Source: Dryococelus australis
Taxonomy: Eukaryota; Arthropoda; Insecta; Phasmatodea; Phasmatidae
Direction of reading: 5' to 3'
Length of the DNA stretch: 64,000 nt
Assembly (NCBI GenBank): GCA_029891345.1
Contig: CM057006.1
Coordinates: 45,432,556-45,496,555 of the forward strand
The translations under genes and the position numbers were made by a program. Shown piece after piece: positions 1-13,100 of the stretch (positions are counted from its first letter, which is position 1; each line of letters opens with the position of its first letter). A model generated the notes under the pieces. That model ran no database searches. It saw only the letters and a list, made by a program, of their open reading frames with translations, and was not told the DNA's origin.

Positions 1-1
1 T

Positions 2-163
2 GTCCAATGCTTGGAGTCTCCTTGCTCAATACATATAATCAAATCTGCCACTGTTAATGACTTGCCCCAAGCTTTGGTTGCCCGTAGAGAGCTCATCTGC
101 GCTGCACAGCATGTTGGCATGCGTCGTGTTATTGTGTCAGGGCTACGTAATTTAATTATATGA
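2..163 (+). other. Partial open frame at window edge, unknown
   Basis: Frame 2 is open from the window edge for 53 codons and ends at a TGA (161-163). It reads as ordinary amphipathic protein (for example LPQALVARRELICAAQHVG) and shows no low complexity. An AATAAA follows near 229. It could be the 3' end of a retroelement or host ORF lying mostly outside the window. I do not recognise a family, and a chance frame is possible. Confidence 0.25.
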
Positions 164-639
164 GAGTTATGTCAGTTAAGCACCTGGACATAGAGCCGGT
201 AGGGGTGAGTGGGCTCTACTCGTGGGAATAAAAATTAAATTAAGTTTTGATTTAAAATATTTTGAAACTATAGTAAACTAAAGGGTTATAGCAAAAAGAG
301 TGAGGTACATGGGAGCGACATCACGCATGGCCGTCCTCTTATCAGCACCCGGATCAGACCGAGTATCATGGTTACAGACTGCTCAAAACTCAAACGATGC
401 CAAATTCTTACAAACAAGCTAAGGAGATATCAGAAAATAAAAATGTTCACATGCTCTTGTAAATGTCTGGAGGCAATTAGCACTTACTTTACATTTTCAC
501 GGAGTCCACCAAGTCTGGAATAAGGCATCTGGAGTACACAGCACACACTCATGCCCAAGAGGCAAAATGCAGGGATTGTGTACTTTACACATGTTGAGCC
601 ACGAGTGTGTGGCGACTGAGTGGTCACCCTATTTCAGTG

Positions 640-1400
640 CTTGGTGGATAAACAATACGGTGAACAATGAAACTCAGGCCTAACCAGCTGCAGTCCCTAC
701 ACGTGGGTGCATGCTCCAACTGCATCTTCCCAATCCACGGAACATCCCTTCCAGCACTGAAAGTGAGGTGGAGAGGTTGAGCACCAAACTAACAAGCTGG
801 TCTGAAGGCAGAGTACCAGTGTGTTGGCTCTACTGTTCTGCATACCTGAGTATGCAGTTGCTAGTATTTGTGGGTAGCAAGCAGTGTCTTGGCTCGATTG
901 AGTATAGCTCTCGGAGTTAAGGAGCAAGGGCAACTGGGAAAGGTGCATCGTCTACAGAAACGTGATACTCAGGGATCTATTCAGAAATAATGTTTATTCA
1001 GTGTGATTGGAAGTTAACACATGGTAACGCACTACCTCCTATGTTTATCAAGAGCTTAAAGGAAGCTAAGCTTACGCAAAACAGGTAGAGACGACTCGGT
1101 CCAAAGCTACGAAGGTGGGGTAGTCAATCCATACAAGCGGTGCCATCTAGCGGTGGTTAGTAGTACTCAATTTCTTGAGGTGCATAGCTTCGGGGGCCGG
1201 TAAACAGTACAAGTTGCTGGCTAGAACATCTATTCTTGCCGTAGAAAATAGTACAATAATTGGCATTTCGTGGTCAACGGTAATGTAAACTCAGAGGAGA
1301 TCAGATGCAATACCCTGCTGATGAGCTGAGGTCGTCTAAATTACAATTGTTGAAAAGCATCATGCGTAAACGCATATTAATATGGTTTGTCTTTCCAAGT
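640..1400 (-). mobile_element. LTR-type retroelement remnant (minus strand)
   Basis: Around 1130-1350 this stretch matches, base for base in long runs, the 39.53-39.78 kb region. The shared blocks are the 'ggtgccatctagc' run at about 1139, the 'gccggt' run at about 1196 and the 'ctgatgagctgaggtcgtct' run at about 1318. At 39.5 kb that sequence lies upstream of a minus-strand TATA box, so it behaves as U3 of an LTR. The copy is decayed and no internal coding survives. Confidence 0.45.
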
Positions 1401-1749
1401 CTCTCGTGGTGTAGATAAGAAAATACATACATTTATTTGATAAAGAAAGACGTAAAATATCAAATGGAGCAAAATATTTACGTGTGCCGCCTATAGAGTT
1501 AAACCAAACGACTACTACTCATCCTAACATGTTATTACCAACCCAAGAAGGCAACCATAAATGGCTACAGGATTGTTTCCCGTGGAGGGGCAGTTATAGA
1601 CATGATGTTCCTGATTGTTCCACACCAGACTTTACCTCACTACTAATGCAGTTCTATGTAACCAGAGAGGGGCAAACCCAACACATTCACGAGTGCTTAC
1701 ATGATCGCTCCAACCTAGTGGGCAGTTCTAGCCCATGAATTAAACATTT

Positions 1750-2760
1750 TTCTAAGTGGCCGAGTAACACGTCAGCCTCCCCAACGCACCGGGCAGACAG
1801 AACGTCGTCGCACCAGCGAAGCTTTCCGAAGATGGCAAAGCGCCGCTGAGCACACGAGGTCATGTAGCCGACCGCAGAGAGTAGATTCTCTCACCCTGCT
1901 CGCTCTGGGCAGATGTCACAGCCCCCACTCCAGCCCAAGAATGGGTAAGCCGAACGCACTATAAAGGACAGTGCACAGTCACTGTCTGCAGTGATCTTCT
2001 CTAGTAGTTCGCCTCAACCCTTCATCTGCTGGGGCTCTCTACTGACTGCCAGGCTTTCTACATCTTCAGCAGCTACCAGTTGTTGCCATCGTCAGTATGA
2101 GAGGCTTCTACAGCTTCTACAGCTTCTACCACTAGTTACCAGAAGCTCCATTGGCTTCAAACTACCGTCTGCATCTACCAGACGCTCTCCATCAGCAAGC
2201 CTGCAGACACCATCATATCTTCCATTGCCGTTCCTCCTGGTTCAGCAACCGCCTCTACTTGCTTGTAGAAGCAATTACACCCACTGCCCTTAAAAGTAGT
2301 GGCACCCTTTTGTGAAGTCTTTTCTAGATGTCTCTTGGTTAGAGTAGCTGTGACTGAGTTGTTTTCATAGCCATCAGAGTCATTCGCTATCTTGATTAGT
2401 CTTAGGAGTAGGTCACCTACACGTGTCTACCATAGGTTACTTCCATGTCATACTATGCTTGGTTAGGAGGGAGTACGCATCGCCGTATTTATTATTCCTA
2501 ATAAATATGCCTTATTCGTATCCCAAGTGTTTCTGTTTTAGAGGTAGTATCTACGACAATTAGAAACTATATCTTCGTACATCAACTGAGACAGGGAGTT
2601 ACAAGCGTACGAACCATAGAGTACTGTAGATTCCCTTCAGGAATCTGTACATCAGAACACACACCAATTTTCGACGGCCACCTATTCTATACACTCCGGT
2701 GGATAAAGATAGAGCCACAACAACTAAGTATTCATCCAAGAGGGGAGAGACAGTCAGTCT
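1750..2760 (+). mobile_element. LTR-type retroelement 5' end: U3, TATA, R/U5, leader
   Basis: A TATA-like element lies at about 1960 (actataaagg). About 520 bp downstream is 'gttaggagggagta', followed by a hairpin whose arm contains the AATAAA signal (2486-2507). The same order, TATA then 'ttaggaggtagta' then an AATAAA hairpin, recurs at 15.3, 37.1, 41.0 and 51.9 kb. The leader (2640-2740) shares the conserved block 'acggccacctattct...agagccacaac' with those copies. I infer an LTR plus untranslated leader. The exact LTR ends and family (Gypsy or BEL-like) are not resolved. Confidence 0.5.
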
Positions 2761-2990
2761 GGGTTGTACTGCTACCGGAGCGCTTATGGTGCTGGAAGGA
2801 GTATTTGCCTGGGTCTGAAAGCCTAACCCCTGTTGCGGCTACACCCAGTAGGGGTAGGAAGACGGCCCACATGGTTCCCCACTCCAGGTTCGTGCACCAG
2901 AGGTGCAGGGCTGATTGGAGCACCGAACTTGTGCCGTCAATCACTACTGGAAGTACATCTAGCTAAGGTTCTGTCTTAAGTTCACGCCGA

Positions 2991-3305
2991 TTGAAAGTAT
3001 GCTTAGCTATCAATGAGACTTCTATGCCTTTTGGGAAAAGGCACAGATCTCAGAGGAAGGAGCAAAAGATGGCATATACCACCACCAAGCGAGTGTGCAT
3101 AACTGACCCATCTCCAATTAGCAGAGAAGCAGACCAGCCAGCTTCAGAACCGAAGACTCAAGCACATCCTGGTAAGACAGGTGTACCGAGCCGAGCCAGT
3201 GTTCCAGTCAAGCACATTATTGTACCCGCTAGTGCTGACTGTGAACCCAGCTGCCAACCTACACATTCGGTGCTAGTTTCTAGCCAGAAACTTACTAATA
3301 ATTAA
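2991..3305 (+). other. 104-codon open frame in retroelement leader region, unknown
   Basis: An ATG-initiated frame is rich in Lys, Arg, Ser, Thr and Pro, with a basic N-terminal third (KRHRSQRKEQK). It lies between an LTR-like block and a Gypsy pol fragment, so it could be a degraded gag piece. No zinc knuckle or other gag signature is visible, and it may be a chance frame. Confidence 0.2.
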
Positions 3306-3479
3306 TAACATTGGTTAAAATCAACAATTTCAGTTAGACGAGACATCACAGGAAATCTGCACTATTACGACACATAAGGAACTTTTTCCGCTACAAACGA
3401 CTTCCATCAGTGTCTGCTATTTTCCAACGCACTAGGGATCAAGTGTTACAAGGTCTGGAAGGTATTATAAGTTTTAGGA

Positions 3480-4420
3480 TAACATTTAGGTTACAGGGAA
3501 GGATGCAGAAGACCATTTAAGAAACCCGGAACATGTCTTCAAAGGTTTCGATGAATATAGGTTGAAGGTAAACAAGGACAAGTGTCGACAGGCACACACA
3601 CAAAGTAGGATGACACATTTTCCACGTGGTTTGGCGATGGCAAAATTTCGCTGGCTAAGCCAACTTCATCAGGCTTAGCCCACGAAACATTGCAATCACG
3701 TGGAACATGTGTCGTCCTACTTTGTGTGTGTGCCTGTCGACAAGTACTAGACTGTGAGTACTTGAATTCCTGTCTTTTTATATATATTTTAGTAGCCTAG
3801 CGGTCTGCTTGCAATCTTCAAGGACAAGCGTCAGTTTTTGTTGTGGTCAGTTTCATTCTTAGGATATGTTATGAACCAAAATGGTATTACGCAGTACAAA
3901 AGTTGAAAAAGTCGATGCTGTACAAAATGCACCAAAACTACTGAATCTATTGCAGTGAAGATCTATTTTAGGATTAGTGGAGTACTACAGTAAGTTAATT
4001 TTTTGTCTAGCTATGATTATGGCACCATTGTATACTTTGCTAAAGGAGGGTTGCAAGTGGAATTGGTCACTACAATGTGATAATGCTTTTGCAACTGTAA
4101 AGGAAATGTTAACTTCATCAAAGGCATTAGCTCACTATGATACAAACTTGCCAGTTTGGTTAGCTACCAAGGATTCCCGTATGGTTTAGGGGCAGTAATG
4201 TCACATGTGTATGTATCCACCTGGGGATGAGACCAATTGCATTTGCCTCTTGTACAATTACCAAAGATCAACAGAATTACTCATAGATTGATTGTGAGGC
4301 ATTAACGATAATTTCTGTTGTCAAACAATTTTCACAGTATTTGTATGGAAGGCATTTCACCCTCATAACTGACCACAAGCCACTACTTTACAGCGGTGGG
4401 CGATAACACCACAGGGTTAA
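3480..4420 (+). pseudogene. Ty3/Gypsy-type pol fragment (RT C-terminal part to RNase H)
   Basis: Translation in shifting frames gives reverse-transcriptase tail and RNase H sequence. In order: FKGFDEYRLKVNKDKC (about 3537-3585), SFLGYVMNQNGI (about 3849-3885), the connection region YYSKLIFCLAMIMAPLYTLL (from about 3980), LPVWLATKDS (about 4147), [14 protein letters not shown] (to about 4386). These blocks, in this order, are typical of Ty3/Gypsy pol, which copies element RNA to DNA. The catalytic RT YxDD block lies upstream and is missing. The first RNase H Asp region reads ATKDS, where ATDAS is usual. Several stops and frameshifts are present, and a palindromic insertion splits the RT segment. 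It is dead and old; integrase is not visible. Confidence 0.85.
3583..3742. repeat. 160-bp foldback (near-perfect inverted repeat) inside Gypsy pol
   Basis: The left arm beginning TGTCGACAGGCACACACACA is mirrored by the right arm ending GTGTGTGTGCCTGTCGACA. Pairing continues with a few mismatches and small gaps through about 70 bases, to GGCTAAGCC/GGCTTAGCC around a loop of about 10 bases. It interrupts the coding sense of the pol fragment, and 'aaggacaag' occurs on both sides (3574-3582 and 3820-3828). It may be a foldback/MITE insertion. Confidence 0.8.
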
Positions 4421-5279
4421 AAGGTCAACTTGCGAAGCCTCTTATCTAAGAGGGGAAAAATTTACGAGGTAAAATATACATACAGGATTAATATTTCCTC
4501 CAATGTATTTGTGCAAAAACCTTTCAACTACAACACAGCATTCTTGTCTGCGAAATACTAGCAATTTTTTTTCTATTCGCACCTCCTAAACACTGTTTCT
4601 GGATCTGCCACCGATATGAGGAAATGTAGATGTCATGAACGTCATGCTGCGAGCTCTCTACTACAGAAAAAGCCGTCCTCACCGGCTCGCAGTGTGCCAC
4701 AAGCTTTTTCTGTGATGTACCTCCTGGTGGAGAGACAGAGGCAAATACTCATGCGTGGGCATGCACTGATGCATGCGTGCAAACTGGTGCACATTGGGCT
4801 TGCAAGCACGTCTCCACTGACTGTGAGCCAGCACATACTTTATCTAGACACTGCTTAATGTGTGTGTCTGGGTTGCCCTCAGTGCTCTAGTACTTCCAGG
4901 TGTTGGACATGTAAAATGTACCTGGTACGCAGCAGTCTTACCCAACACGATAACACTGCCACATACACACACACAAGCATGTGCACACAAAATTACCAAA
5001 TGGATGGACCAGAGGTAAAATAAAAAAGAATACCATTTAAATCAGTCATAAAATATTCTCAATGAGCGAGAAATTTGTAATACACTCATATAATTTGACT
5101 TAACTTTCTTTACTTACATAAAATATATACAGTAGACTATTACCAAAACACAAGACAGAAAGGAAACACCACTTTGGCCAGTCCCACAAATCAAACCCTT
5201 CAGCTGGAAGGAATGAGTTATGATAGGCGAGTACTACTAAAAGAATAATATGAATGGACCTATCCTAGTTTATACGAAA
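4421..5279. other. No gene seen
   Basis: Decayed sequence with short (CA) runs (about 4965-4990). The 80- and 64-codon frames on both strands at 4616-4858 mirror each other and look like chance. Confidence 0.5.
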
Positions 5280-6069
5280 TACCGTATTTACTGGTGTATA
5301 ATGTGCACCATGTTTTTTTGCAACAAGTTCCAGGGAATAGTTTTTTAAAAATAAAATTGTACCAAAAATTTGTGGCGCCCTGTTAGTAAGTATGGAACAA
5401 ATTATTCTTTTTAACATTAATGTATTGTGATTGTGATATGTTTGGAAAATACTTTAATTAAATAACTTTGGTGCAAAAAGTTAAAATAAAAAAAAACTCC
5501 AGAACACTCGCACTCCTACAATAACATTTCCGGCATCGGTTTTTCTTCTTCTTTATACTTTTAGAAGTGACCGGCACTAGAATGTCACACTACCCTTCTC
5601 TATAAAAAGTCTCCTTGTCCCTTCTCCCCCCCCCCCCCCCTTCAGGGAACATGACTCACTAGCCTCTGCCATGGAAACAAAGAGGGATGGTGGAATTATA
5701 GACCTGGGTGTTATTACAAGAGGGAGAGGACCGTAAACACATGGCAGCTCTGGTTTGCGGAGTGACAGGATGCCATTAGTTGAAGTCAGGAGGGAGGGGG
5801 TGGGGGTCATTGCGACCTACACATAACTGAAGGGTCGCTAAGAGAGAAGGGAGAGGAGTGACATAAGAGCGAGAGATGAGAGAATAGACAGTCCCGCCAC
5901 TTCCCTCATTCCCTCAACATCCCGGGACAATTTATGGCTACCACTCCCCCTCGCTCTTTTTTTTTCCGTGTGTAGTCCGTGTGTAGCGTGCACCCCAGAA
6001 ATTTTTTCCTTTATTTTTTTTGGGGGGGGGGGGGGAAAGGGGGTGCACTATACACGAGTAAGTACGGTA
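5280..6069. mobile_element. TIR element, family 'taCCGTATTTACT', copy 1
   Basis: The left end taccgtatttactggtgtat is mirrored by the right end acacgagtaagtacggta, and the arm continues to ...tgtgcacc / ggtgcac.... A TA could be the target duplication. The interior holds no transposase and carries poly-C (about 5627-5640) and poly-G (about 6022-6035) tracts. It aligns over most of its length with 29045-29849, and in part with 52976-53192. Known families with a 2-bp TA target include Tc1/mariner-like elements, but I cannot assign this one. Confidence 0.7.
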
Positions 6070-6734
6070 CTGTTTGACACTACAGGCAATTCTAAATTGA
6101 TATGTATCATGACTCAGCAAAGAAAATACAGTAATAAGTATCCCAGTAGGCAGAGCATACGAGGCACAACAAACGATGGAATTTACAAAAGCATTCATAA
6201 TGTCAATTTATAAGTTCTTTCACAAGCAAATAATAACCAAAAGTAATCTTTCTGCAGTTACGAAGTTTCACTTTCACTTAAATGAATACCATCTAATTTC
6301 CCATTACTTTAAATACTTGATAATTTCTAATTCAGCTCAAAAATACGACAAATGACCACAAAAATTCTTTAGTCTGTATATACATATAGAAAAACACCTA
6401 CTTTGCAAGTTCCTAGGACCAGAAGAAAATGTTGCAATCAAGGATGAGTTAATACCAATTTTTTTCCTCCTTGCTTTCATTTATTTCACTGAGTCTTGAT
6501 GTCAATTACACTTCTTACAAACCTACAAAAATAGTACTTTAAATGATTAAATGGACATAAAGCCACAAAATTTTAGTGCAAGTACAAATCAGTAAAGAGG
6601 AGAACTTTACAAAAGTGTCTTAGTGAAAGTACCTACAAATCTGTTATGTCATTGATTTATGTATCTTCCTTTTGCTATTCACAGCAAGAACGTAAAATAA
6701 ATTTCTGTACTTGTGTCTTCATGTATTTTCCATA

Positions 6735-6910
6735 AAACATAGCTGAGTGAGATAACATAGTGGTAACACTGCACTCCTATTCAGAGAGATCCACGTTGCA
6801 TCACTAGTCTGGCCAATCTGATTTTGATCTTCCATCACCTCTTATGAATGTTGGGATCAATCCTTTCCACACAATAGCTGCGCTGCTTCCCCACTCCTAA
6901 CTAACGAAAT
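6735..6910 (+). mobile_element. tRNA-derived SINE
   Basis: The A-box-like sequence TAGTGGTAACACTG lies at about 6758. It is followed by a degenerate B-box region and then a body, 'gtctggccaatctgattttg' with 'gatcttccatcacctc'. That resembles the common arthropod SINE layout of a tRNA head followed by a 'ggccatcctgatttaggttttcc'-like body. It is diverged. Orientation is set by the A-to-B order. Confidence 0.55.
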
Positions 6911-9900
6911 GGTTCCATTTTAATTATATCACTGTTACCAAAATATTAAGGGGTCAGTTCACCTGTAGCTATTCTACATACTCAAAAGACTAGAAAAGTG
7001 TAGGCTTTAAGGGGGGAGAGATAGAAACTATTGTGGTGTTACCAGTTTCAGAGCCATACGATTTACTCACCACTCATTACTGAAATTTGTTTTTGACAAG
7101 CCATATTAAATAACTCAGATGATTGAATAACTGTAATAACAATGAAGTACCTTTACTTGTTTACCTTGTCGAATAAATAGCAATTAATTATTTATTACTT
7201 TCTGAGAAATACTAGACACTATGGTATTACAAGAAGTCACAGGATATTTGTCTTTAAAATGTAATTAAATCATGTTCTTTGCCCTAACAAAGCCACATTT
7301 TCAAAAATTAATCTCATACATTAGTAGTGGCAATAGTATCCAACTCCCCCCCCCCCCCCCAACCCAACCCACACCAAAGGCTCTCTCTCGTCCACTCACC
7401 ACTTGCCACATAGCCTCCAAGGGCAATACTGACGTGCAGTCTTTCTGTTGGTGACTTGCCAGAACAAGACTTTAAACGGTGATCCTATATTTTCATGGAT
7501 AATTATAAAAGTTGATGCTTATAAACAAAACCCTTTAAATTAAAATAACGAGAAATTTGTCTTTGGGCATGGCAGGCACACTTATTAAATGCTTTTCATG
7601 TTTAAATAGCACCATTACAAAACTATTTGAAATACCCAAAAATTTTTTAACCAAAAGTTTTCTATCAAACCTCTGCAACACACTTCCTGCACCAACGATG
7701 CAGAGCACTTATGCCATGATAAAAAAATAACAAAACACTCAAGACTTCTATATTCACTTTTATAATAAGTCATAGGATGCATTTTTAAGATTTTAAATTT
7801 TCAAATTTCTTTCTAGAGTAACAATAACCGACTTTGTATGCATACTACTACTATTAGTCAACCAAAATACTCATTCACAATTGATGTTGCAATGCAAATG
7901 CCAAAGCTGATACCATCATATTTTGGTAAAGAACTAATTTCAATCTGGTTCTTAGGATCATCAATTCTGACGACATGAAGAACTAAACTCACTCATCCCT
8001 AGTTGATATACCTTATGTAGAAACATCTAGATCATAGCATCTTAGTGTATGCCAATACTAAATAAAGCAGATGGTGGACATGTGTGAAAATAAAGTTGCA
8101 CGTCTCCATAGCCATAATTAAAGAACTCTGAAACATTACCTTAAGTGTGTTCAGTTTATAAGGTAAAAATGTTTATTATCTATTATATCCTTACCCTAAG
8201 GACTTTACACTACTTGCCTGTATTTTACACCCATTTGCTCTGTCCCAATGTAAACTTAAACCATACAAGTCCCAAATTTTTACACTTCCCCCTGAATTAT
8301 GCAACATTTTCTCCCTGGTCCCTTGAGATATGCAAAAAATGTTCACTGTTCTCAGTTTAAATTATTTTTAAAGGAGAGGTGCAAGAACATAGATGCAAGG
8401 ATTGCCCCCACCATCCCTCCTTTCCAGCAGTCAGCGGTGGCTAGAGAGAAACATAGTGAGATTAATTTAAACAAGATGATACATTGCTTTAAAAAAAGTT
8501 TGGCATCAAGACTGCAGGGCTGGTGGTTGTCTCGCCATTTTGCTCAACACGTTGTATCCATTCAATTGGGAAAACCCCAATAAAACACACTAACAATTAT
8601 TTCACAATATTATAAACACAGGAACACTTCTTACAAAAAAATATTAAATGTCTGTACAACGTGACCTACTGATTGTTTACACCACAGCCTAAACACATTT
8701 TAAATTGACAATGAACATAGAAAATTCTTTAGAAATGATGATAATACCTCCAAAAATTTCATCTCTACATCCTCTATTTATTCATGTGATTTTTTTAATC
8801 AAACACTATGTTCCTAACAAATTCACAGAATTCCGTGCAATATGTAACTATCAAATCTTTACTGGAAACTGAAATAAGTAATAATAATAAACATTTTTGT
8901 AATTTTGAAATGAAATACGAGCTCAGTTATGTATTCAAAAACCATAAAAACACATTCTGTTTTTTCAACTCAAAAAAACCTTACCAAAAATTATACATAC
9001 GTATGTAATTGCATCAAACTAAAGGAGGTTAAGAATCTAAATATTTAGACCAAAAAATGATTAAGTGAATCATTCCATATCTAATTCAATGAAAAATAAC
9101 AATGTTTAAGGTTTAGTAACTGAAACAGAGCACCACCCTAATAAATGATAAACACTAGTTCTTATTGAAAATTTTCCAAATTTTTACAGACGAGCACATT
9201 GCACATTTAATTTTTGGCTGAATCAGAATTCATATTAAAATTCTGCAACAGTCTCTCTAAATCAAATGAGAAGTCATTAACAACATGTAACAATGCAAAT
9301 ATACAAAACCAAACAGGGCTTTCAAAAATTGATCTCCGTGAGATATTTTTTTCCCAAGTAATTACCAGCATGACCCCTTGAATTAATAAACAAGTAGCAA
9401 AATTACAAATAATTATTGAATTTTATGAAGTCACTGTGATGCTAACATGTGTACAAGAGAGAAAATATGGCAATACACACACCCTGCATAGTTATTTTTG
9501 CCAATGTTTTGTTTTGTTCTCAGCTCAGGTTACCACTATAAGTTATTATAAGGTGTACATATTACGTAAAACTGTTCATAAAAGTTACCTTTTCTACAAA
9601 TAGAATCATACGCAGGACGTGGAATACGGTTTTTGAAACTAATTTCATAACAAAACATATTGCATTCATGCATACTTGGGAAAATTAACAAAATAATATA
9701 ATTCTATAAAGTTAAAGTTGAAAAACAGAAAATTAATTGATTAAGATCAAATTCACTAATAAAATTTTAAGTTAAAACAAAATTAACTGGTTAAACATAA
9801 AAAGTTAAAGTACCATAACATTTTTCACAGTTAAACTAAGTCTTGAAGTTTTTTTGTCAATGTTTATTCAAAAAACACCTCACAATTTACAATTTCATAA

Positions 9901-10030
9901 AAAATACAATTACCTCAGATTTGTTGCTGGTTGTTGAATCAGAAAGGCCTAGTTATCAAAATTATGAATTAAAAAACTTCTATAAAACCATCTTAAGTAA
10001 ATATAAAATACTCATAACAAAACCTAGTAT
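6911..10030. other. AT-rich non-coding stretch
   Basis: No splice-bounded open frames or transposon ends recognised. There is a poly-C run at about 7347-7360. The short frames here are AT-rich chance ORFs. It lies downstream of the 13.8 kb last exon, so part could be 3' UTR. Confidence 0.5.
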
Positions 10031-10122
10031 GAAACCAGACCTGTGCAGTGTCTACAAAATTAATTGAACTGCGCATGAAACCACACCTGTGCAGTGACTA
10101 AAAAACCAATTGAACTGCGCAT
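10031..10122 (+). repeat. Two-copy tandem repeat, 46-bp unit
   Basis: The units gaaaccagacctgtgcagtg... (10031-10076) and gaaaccacacctgtgcagtg... (10077-10122) run head to tail, and both end in ttgaactgcgcat. They differ at a handful of positions. Confidence 0.85.
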
Positions 10123-13100
10123 GCCACACAGGGACAAACAATTGTGCTATTTGTGTAGAGAGAGGTTGGGTGGATAGCTCACGATAGTGGCACCTCACCT
10201 ACATCACAATCGCGTTGCTTGTGACTGATGATAATCTGTGACTCAGTACATAGGTAACAGATAATGTCAGGGAATAAATCTGTGTATTGAGGTGTGTAAC
10301 TCATTGCCTGTAAAATATGTTCAATATTAAAAGTAAGTTAGTTTCAAATTAACTAATAAGTTAGAATTTCACACTTTATTAATGATTAATTTCAACTGTT
10401 AATTCTTTTAATCATTAATTCTAAGTATGCATTCGTGCTCCGTAATGTGAAAAACATCCTCCAATAAACAATGAAAAATTCTGTGGTAGCCAATTGGGCG
10501 ACTGCATGTTCTTTGCAACAGGATCTAAAGCAATGCACAGTATCTTTACCAGCGCACACTTGTAGCAGGGTATGCAACAACCACATGCTGGCAAAACAGC
10601 ACAGCCATTGATCAGTACAATTTCATGAGATATACTGCTTCTTAAAAATAGTTTACAGATAATTTTCAAACGAAAGGAATCAGTAAAGGTATAATTCAAA
10701 AACTTAAATTACAGTTGCAATATTATTCTAAATGTGCCATCCATCTATGAAATAAGTAGTGGTTGTTTACACCGCAATTCGGTTTTAAATACGGAAAACT
10801 ACGGGCTGCAACTGACATTTCAAACAATTGTGTGTGCATCTGCCATGCCATTTTCGCTGAACAATGTGATTAAAACACAGTTCATTTATAGCAAACAGAA
10901 AAAAAATGTGCATTATTTTTCTTCTTTGAAACAAAACGTTAATTTTTGCACAATATAACAAAAATACAGCGGCTGGGAAGCTATTTGAAATAAATGAATT
11001 GAACTTTGGTCGCTGGAGAGAAGCAAACAATGTAATTAGTATTTGCTTCCAAAAACACAATATTTTCTTTTGTCAGAGTGAAAGAGATTTGTTTTGATGG
11101 AAAACTATTTCTAATGAAGTCAAAATTAAACTTCCTACTGAAGTGGTGGTTCAGTCTGTGGCCTCATATGTAAACATACAAAATTTTTTGCCACGAGATT
11201 CTCCAAAAAAATATGGTGCAACTTAGAATTAATGGCAGCTTAGAACCGAGAAAATACGATAATATTATTTAAAATTTTTAAAGTGAAATTTAATTTAAAT
11301 GCATCATTAGAGAAAGATAATCTCAACTGAAGTGCATACGAAAAAGAACCTCACATCCTTCGGATTTCAGAGAATTAGTAGATGAAGAATTACACTCTTG
11401 CATACCTATTAAAAATATAAAGAATCTTCAGTTTATGCTTTCCCCCCATAATGTTATAAATGTACATTCACACAACTGTTTCTGTAATTAGGAGGAACGA
11501 GATTTTATTGTTTTATTTTTAGCCTAATTTTGTTTCAAAAATTGAAGATTTTGAAGTTTTTGTTTTTATTTTTGTAAATGCTCTATAACGTTGGTAAAAA
11601 GAACAATGTAATCAAGAGTAAAGCTTCTATTTAAAATAAAATAGCAAAGTCAAATAATCACATTTTATATATTAAAATATTTCCTTGTACAAACAAAGTT
11701 TCTAGACAATGTGTATTCCCTTTGGTCAAACTCTTGCAAAAAAAAAATCAGAATATAATTTTTCCCAAAGAAATACTTATTTTTCTGCTAAAATAGAGTA
11801 TTTGTGCTACTGAAGTTTTATTTAATGTTTTAATTTCAATTTTGATGTTATGCTGTGTATTAACATGAATTTCGGTTTGATCTTTATTCACCATATAATT
11901 TTGCCTATAGTAATTAATTGCCAACAGCAACTGCAGCACTCTTTCAGTCAGAGGTTAAAGTTAGCTTAGAATAAGATTAAAGTACAACATGCCAATTGCA
12001 ATTTACTTGTAAACACAGCAATAAACTGAAGAGGAATAAAAAAAAATCTGTTTAGAAAAAGAAATGGAAAATTTGAGGGAATAAGTTTGTTGAAATTTTT
12101 TTGGTCGTTACGCATCATGCTTTTCTTGGCAAGTACTGTATCACATATAGTGCATACTTAAAAATAGATACCACCCCCATTTTGATGTATATCAATGTGG
12201 GTTAAAATCCATCCTAGCCCATGCATGAAAGGATTAAAAGGTTGGGGTGTGCAAATCTGCCATAAAAGCTTTCTTTGGGCTATATACGCAACATCTCTCC
12301 TTAGTATAAGGCTAACTCCGAAAGATCTCTGTAATGAAGGTTAGTTTTCAGTGTCACATAACCGAGATTTGTAAATCATTGGAATATCTGAATTTAATAC
12401 TGCTCTATAAGACATTTCAAATGCTTTTACCTAGAAGCTCTTGTCCCCACTCACAACCTGAAACTGGGTGCACAATGTATTCACCGTTGAGATTATTTTG
12501 AGCAAATTTGGCTGTTACATGTACAAAATAAATTTTCACACTATGTATTTACTGATTTAAAGAGTTGGGAGTTTGTAACATTTAATTGTTTTTAGCATTT
12601 ATATACATACAAAAATTTATTTTGGTAGTCAAAACTGCCTGAAAACCTATCTACATAATAAAATCTGTTTACTGCCTCATTATTAACATAACAGTGCTAT
12701 TAACACACACTAAAACTTGTAAAAATGGAAGAAATATTATTCAAATAAACCTTGAGCACAAGGTAATAAGAAGTCCTTTACCACATGTTGTGGGTCAGAA
12801 ACAGACTCGATATACTTGCATGCTGCTTTCTACTCATCTGATAATAATTGACATGCACACAGATCGGACTATGCTGATGTGAACCATGTGAGCTGCATAC
12901 AGTGGAACCTTTATGTATTGAACTCTGATGGATTCAAATCCTGCATCCATGGAACATATTCGGTGGTCCCATTTTTATTTATCTGCATTTCAGACCACAT
13001 TCATTGAAATTCCACATGTACTGAAATTTTCTGTCAGTCCCCCGAGAAACTATGGATAGAAAATCCATTCTATTTGCAAACAGGAGTAGCATTAAGTAAT

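Noticed and set aside
7272-7454. Possible small exon on the minus strand near a donor-like GTGAGT (about 7395)
   Set aside because: There is no pyrimidine-rich acceptor at a fitting distance, and the short open piece has no support.
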